Origin: Azospirillum sp. TSA2s
GTDB lineage: Bacteria > Pseudomonadota > Alphaproteobacteria > Azospirillales > Azospirillaceae
Assembly (NCBI RefSeq): GCF_004923315.1
Contig: NZ_CP039647.1
Coordinates: 744,001 to 808,000, forward strand
Direction of reading: 5' to 3'
Length of the DNA stretch: 64,000 bases
Shown piece by piece: positions 32,856 to 42,335 of the stretch. Position 1 is the first letter of the stretch. Every line of letters starts with the position of its first letter. The notes beneath the pieces were generated by a model. It searched no databases and had not been told where the DNA came from. It saw only the letters and a program-made list of their open reading frames with translations. Made by a program: the position numbers and the translations under genes.

Positions 32856-34391
32856 ATGGCATTGGGAGTGAAAGGGATCAAGGCCGCGTTTGTGGCGACG
32901 CTGCTGAGCGGGGCGGCCTTCATGGCGACGCCCGCAGATGCCGCCGGGAAACTGACGATCTCGTCGCCGCAGGATCCCGGAAGCTGGGACCCGATCGACA
33001 CCTTCCTGGTCAACTGGGCCTCGGTCGGCACCAACATCTTCGACGGTCTGACCTACCGCGGCCCGGACCGCAAGCTGGTGCCGGGGCTGGCGGAATCCTG
33101 GACCGAGATGGACGGCGGCAAGCGCATCCGCTTCAAGCTGCGCGGCGGCGTGACCTTCCACAACGGCGAGCCGTTCAACGCCGCCGCCGTGAAGTTCACC
33201 TTCGACCGGCTGCTGGGCGAGGAAGGGGCGAAGGGTCCGCAGCGCTCCAACTACATCGCCATCGACAGCGTCGAGGTCATCGACGACACCACCGTCGATC
33301 TCAAGCTGAAGGCTCCCGATCCGGTCCTGCTGACCAAGCTGGCCGGCTATGGCGCGATGATCGTCCCGCCGAACTACATCAAGGAGAAGGGCGACGCCTT
33401 CTTCAACGTCAACCCGGTCGGCACCGGGCCGTTCAAGTTCATCTCCTACGCCCCAAAGACCGGCATCAAGCTGGAGGCCAACCCCAACTACTGGGGCGGC
33501 GCGCCGAAGCTGTCGGAGGTCGAATACCGCTTCATCACCGAACCGGCCACGGCGGTCGCCGAGCTTCAGGCCGGCCGCGTCGACGTCGTCCTGCCGCCGA
33601 CCATTCCCATCGGCATGGTCCCGGTGATCCAGGCCGATCCGAAGCTGACGCTGCTCAGCGTGCCGGGGCCGACGGTGGACGCGCTGCGTTTCAACACCAA
33701 GAGCGGCATCACCGCCGACCCGCGGGTGCGCAAGGCGCTGATCATGGCGGTGGACCGCGCCGCCATCGTCAAGTCGATCCTGGCCGGCCAGGCGTCGGAA
33801 ATCGCCAGCTTCCAGGGCGAGCTGTCCTTCGGCTACGACCCGGCGCTGAAGCCGCTGCCCTTCGATCCGAAGGGGGCGCAGGCCCTGCTGGCCCAGGCTG
33901 GCGTGAAGCCGGGCGCCACGGTGCAGATCGACATCCGCGGCAACGACGCCACGATGAACGAGGTGGCCCAGGCCGTCGCCGCCTATCTGGGCGCGGTCGG
34001 CGTCGTCGCGACGATCAAGCCGTATGAGACCAACGTGCTGCTGAACGACATCATCCCGCAGGGCAAGACCGGCGCAATGTTCCAGCAGAAATGGGGCGGC
34101 TGGACCTTCGACTACGACAACACCGCCTACGCCATGTACCATTCCGGCGAGAAGTGGAACCCGTACGAGCAGGATGCCGATCTCGACAAGCTGCTGGAAT
34201 CGCAACGCGCCATCACCGACGTGGCGGAGCGCGAGCGCATCCTGAAGCAGATCGCGCACACCGTCGCCGACAAGGCGCTGGAGATGCCGCTCTACAACTC
34301 CAACGCCATCTACGGCGTCGCCAAGCGGGTCAAGAACTTCCCGCCGGCCTCGGACAACCGTCCGAAGCTGACCGAGGTGACGGTGGACTGA
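32856..34391 (+). CDS. Peptide ABC transporter periplasmic binding protein (SBP family 5)
   Basis: A 511-residue binding protein. The signal peptide covers residues 1 to about 28 (AAFVATLLSGAAFMATPADA). It shows the family 5 pattern: YRGPDRKLVPGLAESWTEMDGGKRIRFKLRGGVTFHNGEPF in the first lobe, then PVGTGPFKF and NPNYWGG. It captures oligopeptides or similar solutes. I take the ATG at 32856, with AAGGAA upstream, rather than the longer frame from 32802. It is followed by two permease genes and an M14 peptidase gene. Confidence 0.93.
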   Translation: MALGVKGIKAAFVATLLSGAAFMATPADAAGKLTISSPQDPGSWDPIDTFLVNWASVGTNIFDGLTYRGPDRKLVPGLAESWTEMDGGKRIRFKLRGGVTFHNGEPFNAAAVKFTFDRLLGEEGAKGPQRSNYIAIDSVEVIDDTTVDLKLKAPDPVLLTKLAGYGAMIVPPNYIKEKGDAFFNVNPVGTGPFKFISYAPKTGIKLEANPNYWGGAPKLSEVEYRFITEPATAVAELQAGRVDVVLPPTIPIGMVPVIQADPKLTLLSVPGPTVDALRFNTKSGITADPRVRKALIMAVDRAAIVKSILAGQASEIASFQGELSFGYDPALKPLPFDPKGAQALLAQAGVKPGATVQIDIRGNDATMNEVAQAVAAYLGAVGVVATIKPYETNVLLNDIIPQGKTGAMFQQKWGGWTFDYDNTAYAMYHSGEKWNPYEQDADLDKLLESQRAITDVAERERILKQIAHTVADKALEMPLYNSNAIYGVAKRVKNFPPASDNRPKLTEVTVD

Positions 34392-34489
34392 CCGCCCGTC
34401 CGGCACCGCCCTTCCCCCTCGGGGAGCGGCGGCGCCGGTTGTGGTTTTGCTCCATTTTATCAGGCCCGTTTTTTCCAGGGTGGCACGTT

Positions 34490-35413
34490 TTGGCCGGTTT
34501 CCTTCTCAAGCGCCTGATCCAGGCGATCTTCGTCATGGTGGTGGTGACGCTGGTCGTCTCCTTCGCGATCCGCCTGACGGGCGACCCGGCCCTGATGCTG
34601 ACGCAAGGGGCGGGCAGCATCACCGAACAGGACCTGGAGCGCATCCGTGAGGCGCTGGGGGTCAACCGGCCCTTCCTCGTCCAGTATGGCGGCTTCCTGA
34701 CCGGACTGCTGCGGTTCGACTTCGGGAACAGCTTCCTTGGCGGCACCCCGGTGTCGCGGCTGATCGCCGACGCGCTGCCGGCCACGCTGCTGCTGGCGCT
34801 GATATCGATGGCCGTTTCCATCGCCCTGTCCATCCCGCTCGGCATCCGGGCGGCGACGGCGCGGGGCGGGGTCGCCGATCAGGCGATCCGCATCCTGTCG
34901 CTGGTCGGCCTGTCGGTGCCCAACTTCTGGCTGGCGACGATGCTGGTGCTGCTGTTCGCCATCACATTGGGCTGGCTGCCGCCGAGCGGGATGGAAAGCC
35001 CCTCCAACTTCGTTCTGCCGGCGGTCACCATGGGCGTCATCCTGACCGCGACCAACGTGCGGCTGGTGCGCAGCGCCATGCTGGAAACCCTGCAGTCGCA
35101 GTATGTCATGGTGGCGCGCGCCAAGGGGCTGAGCGAAGGCAAGGTCCTCTACAAGCACGCGCTGCGCAACTGCGCCATCCCGCTGATCACCTATTTCGGC
35201 TTGCAGTTCGGCGGCCTGCTGGGCGGCATCGTCGTGGTGGAGCGCGTCTTCAACTGGCCGGGGCTCGGCACGTTGGCCTTCGACGCGGTGGCCGCGCGCG
35301 ACTACCCGGTGCTTCAGGGCGTCATCACCGTCCTGTCGCTGCTGATCGTCGGCGTCAACCTGCTGGTCGACATCGCCTATGGGCTGGTCGATCCGCGCAT
35401 CCGGACCTCGTGA
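34490..35413 (+). CDS. Peptide ABC transporter permease (DppB type)
   Basis: A 307-residue permease with six membrane helices and the conserved cytoplasmic loop LQSQYVMVARAKGLSEGKVLYKHALRNCAIPLI near residue 205. The N-terminus LLKRLIQAIFVMVVVTLVVSF is typical. The start is uncertain: no ATG fits and the TTG at 34490 gives the right length. It overlaps the next permease gene by 4 bp. Together they form the membrane channel. Confidence 0.9.
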   Translation: MAGFLLKRLIQAIFVMVVVTLVVSFAIRLTGDPALMLTQGAGSITEQDLERIREALGVNRPFLVQYGGFLTGLLRFDFGNSFLGGTPVSRLIADALPATLLLALISMAVSIALSIPLGIRAATARGGVADQAIRILSLVGLSVPNFWLATMLVLLFAITLGWLPPSGMESPSNFVLPAVTMGVILTATNVRLVRSAMLETLQSQYVMVARAKGLSEGKVLYKHALRNCAIPLITYFGLQFGGLLGGIVVVERVFNWPGLGTLAFDAVAARDYPVLQGVITVLSLLIVGVNLLVDIAYGLVDPRIRTS

Positions 35414-36273
35414 CCGCCATGGCCGCTGCGCTCTCCTTCCTGCGCTCCCCGCGCTTCCGCAACCTGGAATTCCTGCTCGGCGCGTCGCTGACCCTGGTCA
35501 TCTGCCTGGCCGTGCTCTTTTCCGACCAGCTGTTCCCCGGGGGGGCGGAAAAGATGGACCTGCTGGCCCGTTTGTCCCCGCCCTTCCGGACTGCGGCGCA
35601 CCCGCTGGGCACCGACCCCCTGGGGCGGGACGTGCTGGCCCGCGTGGTTGCGGGCGGCAAGATCTCGCTGCTGGTCGGTTTCGTCTCGGTCGCTGGGGCG
35701 GCAGTGATCGGCGTGCTGATGGGCCTGATCTCCGGCTATTACCGCGGCATCTGCGACATCGTGGTGATGCGCTTCGCCGACGTGCAGCTGGCGCTGCCCT
35801 TTATCCTGCTGGCGATCACCTTCATCGCCATCGTCGGCGGCAGCCTGACCAACACCATCATCCTGCTGATTGTGTCGCAGTGGGTGCAGTACGCACGCCT
35901 CGTCCGCGGCTCCGTCCTGGCATTGCGCGAGCGGGAGTTCATCCAGTCCGCCCGCGCCATCGGGGTGAAGGATTGGCGGATCATCGTCCAGCACCTGCTG
36001 CCGAACCTGATCGGCCCGGTGATCGTGCTGCTGACGCTGAACGTCGCCAACAACATCCTGCTGGAAAGCAGCCTGACCTTCCTCGGGCTCGGCATCGATC
36101 CGACCATCCCCAGTTGGGGCGGCATGCTGGCCTCAGGGCGCACCTATCTCCAGGTCGCTTGGTGGGTCAGCGTCTTCCCCGGCCTTGCCATTCTTCTGAC
36201 CGTGCTGGGCCTGAACCTGCTCGGCGACTGGCTGCGCGACAGCCTCGATCCCACCGGGAGAACGTCTCGATGA
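35410..36273 (+). CDS. Peptide ABC transporter permease (DppC type)
   Basis: A 287-residue permease with the DppC signature. It has an N-terminal helix followed by HPLGTDPLGRDVLARVVAGGKISLLVG (about 61-86) and the EAA loop LREREFIQSARAIGVKDWRIIVQHLLPN. The GTG at 35410 overlaps the previous stop; the ATG at 35419 is an alternative. It overlaps the following peptidase gene by 4 bp, so transport and peptide cleavage are coupled. Confidence 0.92.
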   Translation: MTAMAAALSFLRSPRFRNLEFLLGASLTLVICLAVLFSDQLFPGGAEKMDLLARLSPPFRTAAHPLGTDPLGRDVLARVVAGGKISLLVGFVSVAGAAVIGVLMGLISGYYRGICDIVVMRFADVQLALPFILLAITFIAIVGGSLTNTIILLIVSQWVQYARLVRGSVLALREREFIQSARAIGVKDWRIIVQHLLPNLIGPVIVLLTLNVANNILLESSLTFLGLGIDPTIPSWGGMLASGRTYLQVAWWVSVFPGLAILLTVLGLNLLGDWLRDSLDPTGRTSR

Positions 36274-38024
36274 CCGTCCTGTTCGAAGCCTCGTTCGAGC
36301 GGACGCTCGACCGGCTGTGCGCCCAGCTGAACGGCGGCGCCCAGAGCGGCAATCTGGTGGAGGCCTGGACCTTCGACGACGCGCGAAGCCGCCGGGCCAC
36401 CGAACGGCGCCTCGCGGAGCGCGGCGTGTCCGCCCGCCTTCGCAGCGCCTACAAGCCCCTGCTGCATTTCTTCCTGGAGGAAGTGCAGCGGCGCGATCTG
36501 GCCGCCGTGACCGTCGCCTATCCGGTCCACCAGCAGGCGCCGGCGAACCGCTTCCTGCTGGAGGCCTATCCGCTGGCCACCCTGCTGGACGGGGTGGAGG
36601 TGGCGTTCCGCCCGCGGGCGGACGGCGCGTTCCATTACGACGTGACGCTGACCTTCAAGGACGGCCGGCGGGAGGAGCAGCGGGTGGCCGCGCCCAACCG
36701 CGTCCACACCGACATGGCGGGGGAGACAAGCGTATCGCCGACCGGTTGGCTGCGCCTGGGCAACAATGAGGACGGGGAAAGGCTGGAGACCGATTACGAG
36801 CGGCTGTTCGAAGCCGCCATGACGGCGATCATTGCCCACCCCTGGGCCGGCGGGGAGCCCTATTTCGAGGAACTGAGCATCCGCGCCGACTATCCGGCAG
36901 AGGACGAACCGCTGGGCTTCGCCGACGAGGTTGTGAGCCTGCGCGAGGCCTTGCACGAGGACTTCTACTTCTCCCTGCTGGAGGTGTTCCAGCGCAAGTC
37001 CGGCCGGCCGCTCGGCGACCGCGGGCTGAAGCCGGGCCAGATCGCACCGGATATCGGGCTGAGCGACGGCGTGGTGCGGGTGCGGGTGGAGTTGCGTCCC
37101 CTGTCATGCGACGCCGCCACGGCCGCCGACGAGCCACTCGACGCCCCGTTGCTGGACAGCGCCGCCGCTCCGATCGGGGACGCGGCAATCCGTGCCGGAC
37201 TGGAGCGGATCGGCGGCGAGCCGTTCGAGGCGGGGACGCGCAGCGGGCGCCGGGTGCTCGCCCGCTATGTGCGGGGCAGCGACGCGCCGGTGATGATCAG
37301 CGGCGGCCAGCACGCGAACGAGACGACCGGCGTGGTGGGCGCCCTGCGCGCGGCAAGCCGGCTGGCGCAGCGTCCGGGGGCGCACTTCACCGTGTCGCCC
37401 CTGGAGAACCCGGACGGCTACGCCCTGCATCAGCGGCTGCGAGGCGGCAATCCACGCCACATGCACCATGCGGCGCGCTACACTGCGCTCGGCGACGACC
37501 TGGAATACCGCAACCCTGTGGAGGCCGGCCCCCATCTCAATGAAAAGGCCATCCGGCTGGAGGCGGAACGGTTGAGCGGTGCCCGTCTCCACCTGAACCT
37601 GCACGGCTACCCCTCGCATGAATGGACCCGGCCGCTGTCGGGCTATGTACCGCGCAACTTCGCCCTGTGGACCCTGCCCAAGGGTTTCTTCCTGGTGATG
37701 CGCCACCATGCGGGTTGGGAGACGGCGGCGGAGCGCCTGCTCAACCGGGTGACGGCGCATCTGGCCACAATTCCGGAGTTGGCGGCCCGCAACGCCGAAC
37801 AGATCGCGCTCTACGAAATCCATGCCGGCGAAACCGGATTCCGCCTCATCAACGGCTTCCCCTGCCTGTCGTCGCTGGATGAACGCAGCACGGTGCCGGT
37901 GACGTTGATCACCGAATATCCGGACGAGACCATCTACGGCGACGCCTTCATCCAGGGCCACACCGCGCAGATGGCGACGGTGCTTGCCGCCTACGAAGCC
38001 TGGCAGGAGCTTGTCGTGAGCTGA
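36270..38024 (+). CDS. M14-family zinc carboxypeptidase-like protein
   Basis: A 584-residue protein whose C-terminal half (about 320-584) is a metallocarboxypeptidase domain. Zinc ligands fit H and E of GGQHANETTG (about 347-356) and the later histidine in HLNLHGYPSHEW. The catalytic glutamate fits TEYPDET. The N-terminal 300 residues are unassigned. It would trim peptides or amide-linked acids brought in by the ABC transporter of the same operon. There is no signal peptide, so it is cytoplasmic. A strong hairpin follows the stop. Confidence 0.85.
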   Translation: MTVLFEASFERTLDRLCAQLNGGAQSGNLVEAWTFDDARSRRATERRLAERGVSARLRSAYKPLLHFFLEEVQRRDLAAVTVAYPVHQQAPANRFLLEAYPLATLLDGVEVAFRPRADGAFHYDVTLTFKDGRREEQRVAAPNRVHTDMAGETSVSPTGWLRLGNNEDGERLETDYERLFEAAMTAIIAHPWAGGEPYFEELSIRADYPAEDEPLGFADEVVSLREALHEDFYFSLLEVFQRKSGRPLGDRGLKPGQIAPDIGLSDGVVRVRVELRPLSCDAATAADEPLDAPLLDSAAAPIGDAAIRAGLERIGGEPFEAGTRSGRRVLARYVRGSDAPVMISGGQHANETTGVVGALRAASRLAQRPGAHFTVSPLENPDGYALHQRLRGGNPRHMHHAARYTALGDDLEYRNPVEAGPHLNEKAIRLEAERLSGARLHLNLHGYPSHEWTRPLSGYVPRNFALWTLPKGFFLVMRHHAGWETAAERLLNRVTAHLATIPELAARNAEQIALYEIHAGETGFRLINGFPCLSSLDERSTVPVTLITEYPDETIYGDAFIQGHTAQMATVLAAYEAWQELVVS

Positions 38025-38043
38025 CAGGCTCCATCATGGCATG

Positions 38044-38069
38044 CCCAGGCCCACGAGAGTGGGCCTGGG
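38044..38069. terminator. Strong bidirectional terminator hairpin
   Basis: CCCAGGCCCAC (38044-38054) and GTGGGCCTGGG (38059-38069) form a perfect 11-bp stem with a GAGA loop. It lies between two convergent genes, 20 bp after the peptidase stop and 30 bp before the stop of the minus-strand binding protein. Confidence 0.8.
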
Positions 38070-38099
38070 GCTGTCGGTTAAGCCGGGCCGGTGACCCGC

Positions 38100-39326
38100 T
38101 TACTTCTCCACCAGCGGGCAGCCACCTTCAGACAGCGGGCGGAACGCTTCGGGGCCGGGGATGGTCTTGACCAGCTTGTAGAAGTCCCAAGGTCCCTTCG
38201 ACTCTTCGGGTTTCTTGACCTCGAAGAACAGCATGTCGTGGACCGCCCGGCCATCGACGCGGACGCTGCCCTTGCCGAACAGGGGATCATCGGTCGGCAG
38301 GTCCCGCATCTTGGCGGCGACGACGGTGGCGTCGGTGCTGTTCGCCGCCTTGACCGCCTTCAGGTAATGGAGGGCGCCGGCATAGACGCCGGCTTGGTTG
38401 CCGGTGGGACGGCGCCCGTCCATCCGGGCGGCGAAGCGGTCGGCAAAGGCGCGGGTGCCGGGATTCAGATCCCAATAGAAGGCCTCGGTCAGATACAGTC
38501 CCTGCGCATCCTTCAATCCGACGGCGGCGACGTCGCTCAACTGCATCAGCAGGGCGGCCAGCCGCTGGCCACCCGCGGTGATGCCGAACTCGGTCGCCTG
38601 CTTGACCGACCCGATGGTGTCGCCCACCGCGTTGGCCAGCCCGATGACCTGCGCGCCGCTGCCCTGCGCCTGTAGCAGGTAGGAGGAGAAATCGGACGCG
38701 TTTGGCGGATGGCGAACGCTGCCGACGATGGTGCCGCCCATGCTCTTGACCACCGCCGAGGCGTCGCGCTCCAGCGCATGACCGAAGGCGTAGTCGGCGG
38801 TCATGAAGAACCAGCGCTTGCCCCCGCTCTCCGTCACCGCCCGCGCCGTGCCATTGGCCAGCGCCCAGGTATCGTAGGTCCACTGGATGGTATTGGCGGA
38901 GCATTTCGGGCCGGTCAGCTCGGTCGTGCCGGGACCGGATGCGATGAAGACCGCCTTGGAGTTGCGCGTCACCTCGTTCACCGCCAGCGCCACCGACGAG
39001 AAGGGCACGTCCAGAATCGCGTCGACATGCTCCTGGTCCAGCCAACGGCGCGCGGTGGCGGCGCCGATGTCGGGCTTGTTCTGGTGGTCCGCGTGGATGA
39101 CCTCGATGGTGACGCCGGGCAACTCCTTGGCGAAATCCTCCGCCGCCAGCTCCGCAGCCACCACCGAGCCCCGGCCGGTGCTGTCGGATGCGAAGCCGCT
39201 CATATCGGTCAGCACCCCCAGCTTCACCCGTTGGGACGCGATCTCGGCCGATGCCGGGACGGTGCCGATCGACAATGCGACGAGGCTCGCCGCGGCCATG
39301 CCGGCCAGCGTGTATCCGGTCTTCAT
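38100..39326 (-). CDS. Orphan Liv-type ABC substrate-binding protein
   Basis: A 408-residue periplasmic binding protein of the branched-chain amino acid (type I, LivJ-like) family. A signal peptide covers about residues 1-28 (GMAAASLVALSIGTVPASA). The family start VKLGVLTDMSGFASDSTGRGSVVAAELA follows. I chose the ATG at 39326 with GGGAGGA upstream. No permease or ATPase gene is next to it, so it must borrow a transporter or act as a sensor. It lies 51 bp after the HMG-CoA reductase gene on the same strand and is probably co-transcribed, hinting at a branched-chain or mevalonate-like ligand. Confidence 0.9.
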   Translation of the reverse strand: MKTGYTLAGMAAASLVALSIGTVPASAEIASQRVKLGVLTDMSGFASDSTGRGSVVAAELAAEDFAKELPGVTIEVIHADHQNKPDIGAATARRWLDQEHVDAILDVPFSSVALAVNEVTRNSKAVFIASGPGTTELTGPKCSANTIQWTYDTWALANGTARAVTESGGKRWFFMTADYAFGHALERDASAVVKSMGGTIVGSVRHPPNASDFSSYLLQAQGSGAQVIGLANAVGDTIGSVKQATEFGITAGGQRLAALLMQLSDVAAVGLKDAQGLYLTEAFYWDLNPGTRAFADRFAARMDGRRPTGNQAGVYAGALHYLKAVKAANSTDATVVAAKMRDLPTDDPLFGKGSVRVDGRAVHDMLFFEVKKPEESKGPWDFYKLVKTIPGPEAFRPLSEGGCPLVEK

Positions 39327-39377
39327 CAAGGTCCTCCCCTTATTCATTTTGATGCTCTACGGTTTTGCCCGCTGCCG

Positions 39378-40667
39378 TCAGGCGCCGGAAACTCCACCAC
39401 GCAGGTCCCGCAGGATCTCCTGGGCGATGTCCTGGCGCACGCTGCCGCGCTGCACCAGCGCAGCGGCGACGCGATCGATCTCGTCGCCGACCGCGCCGGC
39501 CATCATCGCGATGTTCTGGGCGTGCAGAGCCATGTGGCCTTTCTGGATGCCGGTGGTCGCCAGCGCCTTCAGCGCCGAGAAGTTCTGTGCCAGCCCAACC
39601 GCGGCGATGATGCGGGCGAGACGTTCGGCGCTGGTCACGCCGAGGATCGCCAGACAGGCCTGCGCCGTCGGATGCGCCTTGGTGGCGCCACCGATCAGCC
39701 CGACCGCCATCGGCAGTTCGATGGAGCCGCTGAGCTGTCCGTCGGCGGTTACCTCGAAGCGGGTCAGGCTGCCATACTGGCCGCTGCGGGCGGCAAAGGC
39801 ATGGGCGCCGGCCTCCACCGCACGGGTGTCGTTGCCGGTCGCCAGCACGACGGCGCTGACGCCGTTCATGATCCCCTTGTTGTGGGTGGCGGCGCGATAC
39901 GGGTCGGCGGCTGCGAAGTGATAGGCGCTGATGATGCCATCGCGCACCGACTCGCCGCCAATCTGGTCGAGCGGCCACACCGCATGCGCCCGCGCCAGCC
40001 GACGGTCGGCCAGATTGGACAGGATGCGCAGATACACCCGGCCGCCGCTCCAGGCGGCGATGTGGGGGGCCAGCTTCTCCGCCATGCTGTTGACGGCGTT
40101 GGCGCCCATCGCGTCGCGGGTATCGACGATCAGATGGGTCACCAGCATCGGGCCGCCCTGGCTGTCGAGCACACGCACCTCGACATCGCGGAAGCCGCCG
40201 CCGAAGGACAGCAGTACCGGGTCGCAGCCGTCGCAGATCGCCTTGATCTCCTCGCGCCGCCCGAGGATGCGCAGGCGGGCCGCGTGGGGGTCGGCCACAT
40301 CGACCGCCTGGATCTGGGCGATCATCAACGTGCCGGACATCGAGGTGGTGAAGCCGCCGGCGTCATAGCATTGCCGGGCCGCGTTGCAGACCGCGGCGAC
40401 GACCGACGACTCCTCCGTCGCCATCGGGATCAGCACATCCTCGCCGTCGACCCTCATATTGGTCGCGACTCCCAGCGGGATGTTCATCGACCCGATCACG
40501 TTCTCGACCAGACGGTCGGCAAGGCCCAGATCCAGGTTCCCGGTGTCCGACAGCCGCGCTGCGGCCGCCGCATCGAGGCCGGCGAAGTCCGAGACGATGC
40601 CCAAGCGCTCCGCCGGCGATTTCTTGTGGAATCCGGAGATGCGGGAACTGCGGGTGGTGTCGATCAT
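39378..40667 (-). CDS. mvaA: Class II hydroxymethylglutaryl-CoA reductase
   Basis: A 429-residue enzyme of class II HMG-CoA reductases (Pseudomonas mevalonii type). Catalytic residues fit Glu in MATEES (about 85), Lys in HNKGIMNGV, Asp in TGNDTRAVEA and His in GHMALHAQNIAM. In bacteria without the mevalonate isoprenoid route this class runs in the oxidative direction, turning mevalonate to HMG-CoA for catabolism. I chose the ATG at 40667; the frame runs further upstream into the regulatory gap. Neighbours are an orphan binding protein (downstream) and a divergent MocR regulator. No HMG-CoA lyase is in the window. Confidence 0.93.
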   Translation of the reverse strand: MIDTTRSSRISGFHKKSPAERLGIVSDFAGLDAAAAARLSDTGNLDLGLADRLVENVIGSMNIPLGVATNMRVDGEDVLIPMATEESSVVAAVCNAARQCYDAGGFTTSMSGTLMIAQIQAVDVADPHAARLRILGRREEIKAICDGCDPVLLSFGGGFRDVEVRVLDSQGGPMLVTHLIVDTRDAMGANAVNSMAEKLAPHIAAWSGGRVYLRILSNLADRRLARAHAVWPLDQIGGESVRDGIISAYHFAAADPYRAATHNKGIMNGVSAVVLATGNDTRAVEAGAHAFAARSGQYGSLTRFEVTADGQLSGSIELPMAVGLIGGATKAHPTAQACLAILGVTSAERLARIIAAVGLAQNFSALKALATTGIQKGHMALHAQNIAMMAGAVGDEIDRVAAALVQRGSVRQDIAQEILRDLRGGVSGA

Positions 40668-40832
40668 TCCTGAACCCTGTCGTACACTTTGTGGATGCAT
40701 CCCCCTCCGGCGCCGCACGGCGGCGCGCACCGGATGGAGCAATGAGGGCGGGACAATGCTGGTGCTGGTTGAACGGGCGCCGCGGGCTTCCCCACCATCA
40801 CCATTCGTTCCATTGATGATCAGTGATACAAA

Positions 40833-40900
40833 GGGACGGCACAAGGGACAGTTTCCCGAAATCTCCGGGACACTGTACCAGCGCATTCATTGGGACACTG
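40833..40900. promoter_or_regulatory. Four direct GGGAC repeats between mvaA and the MocR gene
   Basis: GGGAC starts at 40833, 40845, 40867 and 40892. The last two share the nine bases GGGACACTG, and the second reads GGGACAGTT. They lie 14-81 bp before the MocR-type gene. MocR/GabR/PdxR regulators are known to bind direct repeats, so this is the probable binding region for autoregulation and mvaA control. Confidence 0.5.
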
Positions 40901-40913
40901 AAGCGGTGACGCG

Positions 40914-42296
40914 ATGACACGGGTGGGCAGCATCGTCGACAGGATCGCCGGCCTGATCGGCGAGGGCCTGTTGAAACCGGGGGAGCGCCTCCTGTCGGTG
41001 CGGGCCGGCGCCGTCGAGCACGGCGTCTCGAAGAACACGATGGCGGAGGCCTACGACCGTCTGGTGGCGCTGGGCCATGTCGAGGCGAAGCAGGGGGCCG
41101 GCTATTATGTCGCCCGCGTCCGCCACGCGGCGGTCGGACAGCAGTCCGCCCATGTCGCAGAGGCGGTGGACTTCGTGTCGCTGCTGCGCGAACAGCTGGT
41201 GCAGAGCTATGCCGTGCGGATCGGCGACGGCCGCCCGCCGCCGTCCTGGATGGAGCGGTTCGAGGTCGGCGGCAATCCGAGATTCACGGCCGCAAGCCGC
41301 GGCCTGACGCCGGACCACGGCTACGGCTCCCCCTGGGGCTTCCTGCCGTTGCGGGAGCGGCTGGCGCTGACGCTCGGCGAACGGTCGATCACGGCGTCGC
41401 CGGACCAGATCCTGCTGACCCAGGGCGCCAACCACGCACTCGACCTCGTGGCCCGCCAGATGCTGGAACCGGGGGACACGGTGCTGGTCGACAGCCCCGG
41501 CTATTATCCACTGTTCGGCAAGCTCCGGCTGTCGCGCATCAACATCGTTGGCGTCCAGCGGCGTCACGACGGCCCCGACCTCGACGATCTCGCCGCCAAG
41601 GCCGCCGCCCACAAGCCGAAGCTGTTCTTCACCCAGTCGCTGGCGCACAACCCGACCGGCGGCTCGATCACGCCCGCCGTCGCGCACCGCCTGCTGCGGA
41701 TTGCCGAACAGCACGGCCTGTACGTCGTCGAGGACGACCCCTTCGCCGATGTCCTGCCCGCCGCCAGCCCGCGCCTCGCCGCGCTCGACCAGCTGGAGCG
41801 GGTCATCTATGTCGGCACCTTCTCGAAGACCCTGTCGGCCAGCCTGCGTGTCGGCTATGTCGCAGCGAAACGCCCGCTGATCGACCGGCTGTGCGACGTC
41901 AAGATGCTGACCGTCGTCAGCACCTCCGACTATGTCGAGCGGATCGTCTACGCCTTCATCGCCTCCGGCCAATATCTCCGGCACCTGCGCCGGCTGAAGA
42001 CGCTGATCGGGGAGCATACGGAAAAGGCGACGCTCGCCCTGACCCGCATCGGCGTCCGACTGCCGCCGGCTGCTTCCGGCGGATATTATCTGTGGGGTGA
42101 ACTTCCCGACCGCATCGACGAGGCGGAACTGGTACGCCAAGCTGCGGAACAGGGGATTTTCCTGGCGCCCGGCACGCTGTTCCTGCCGACGCGGACGGCC
42201 ACTGCGCCGGCGATGCGGATCAACATCGCCTACGCCGACGACCCCCGCTTCATCGCATTTCTCGGCGACCGTCTGCACCCACAGGGCGCGCGGTAA
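40914..42296 (+). CDS. MocR-family regulator (GntR helix-turn-helix fused to aminotransferase domain)
   Basis: A 460-residue regulator. The N-terminal GntR-type winged helix covers residues 5-70 (GLLKPGERLLSVRAGAVEHGVSKNTMAEAYDRLV). The C-terminal fold-type I aminotransferase domain carries the PLP-binding lysine in GTFSKTLSASLRVGY (about 300-314), with LTQGANHALD and HNPTGG earlier. MocR proteins use PLP adducts of amino acids or amines as effectors. It is divergent from mvaA and probably controls it. The effector is not predictable. Confidence 0.92.
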   Translation: MTRVGSIVDRIAGLIGEGLLKPGERLLSVRAGAVEHGVSKNTMAEAYDRLVALGHVEAKQGAGYYVARVRHAAVGQQSAHVAEAVDFVSLLREQLVQSYAVRIGDGRPPPSWMERFEVGGNPRFTAASRGLTPDHGYGSPWGFLPLRERLALTLGERSITASPDQILLTQGANHALDLVARQMLEPGDTVLVDSPGYYPLFGKLRLSRINIVGVQRRHDGPDLDDLAAKAAAHKPKLFFTQSLAHNPTGGSITPAVAHRLLRIAEQHGLYVVEDDPFADVLPAASPRLAALDQLERVIYVGTFSKTLSASLRVGYVAAKRPLIDRLCDVKMLTVVSTSDYVERIVYAFIASGQYLRHLRRLKTLIGEHTEKATLALTRIGVRLPPAASGGYYLWGELPDRIDEAELVRQAAEQGIFLAPGTLFLPTRTATAPAMRINIAYADDPRFIAFLGDRLHPQGAR

Positions 42297-42335
42297 CCGG
42301 CGCCGCGGCGACCCGCCGCTTCGCCACAACGGGCA

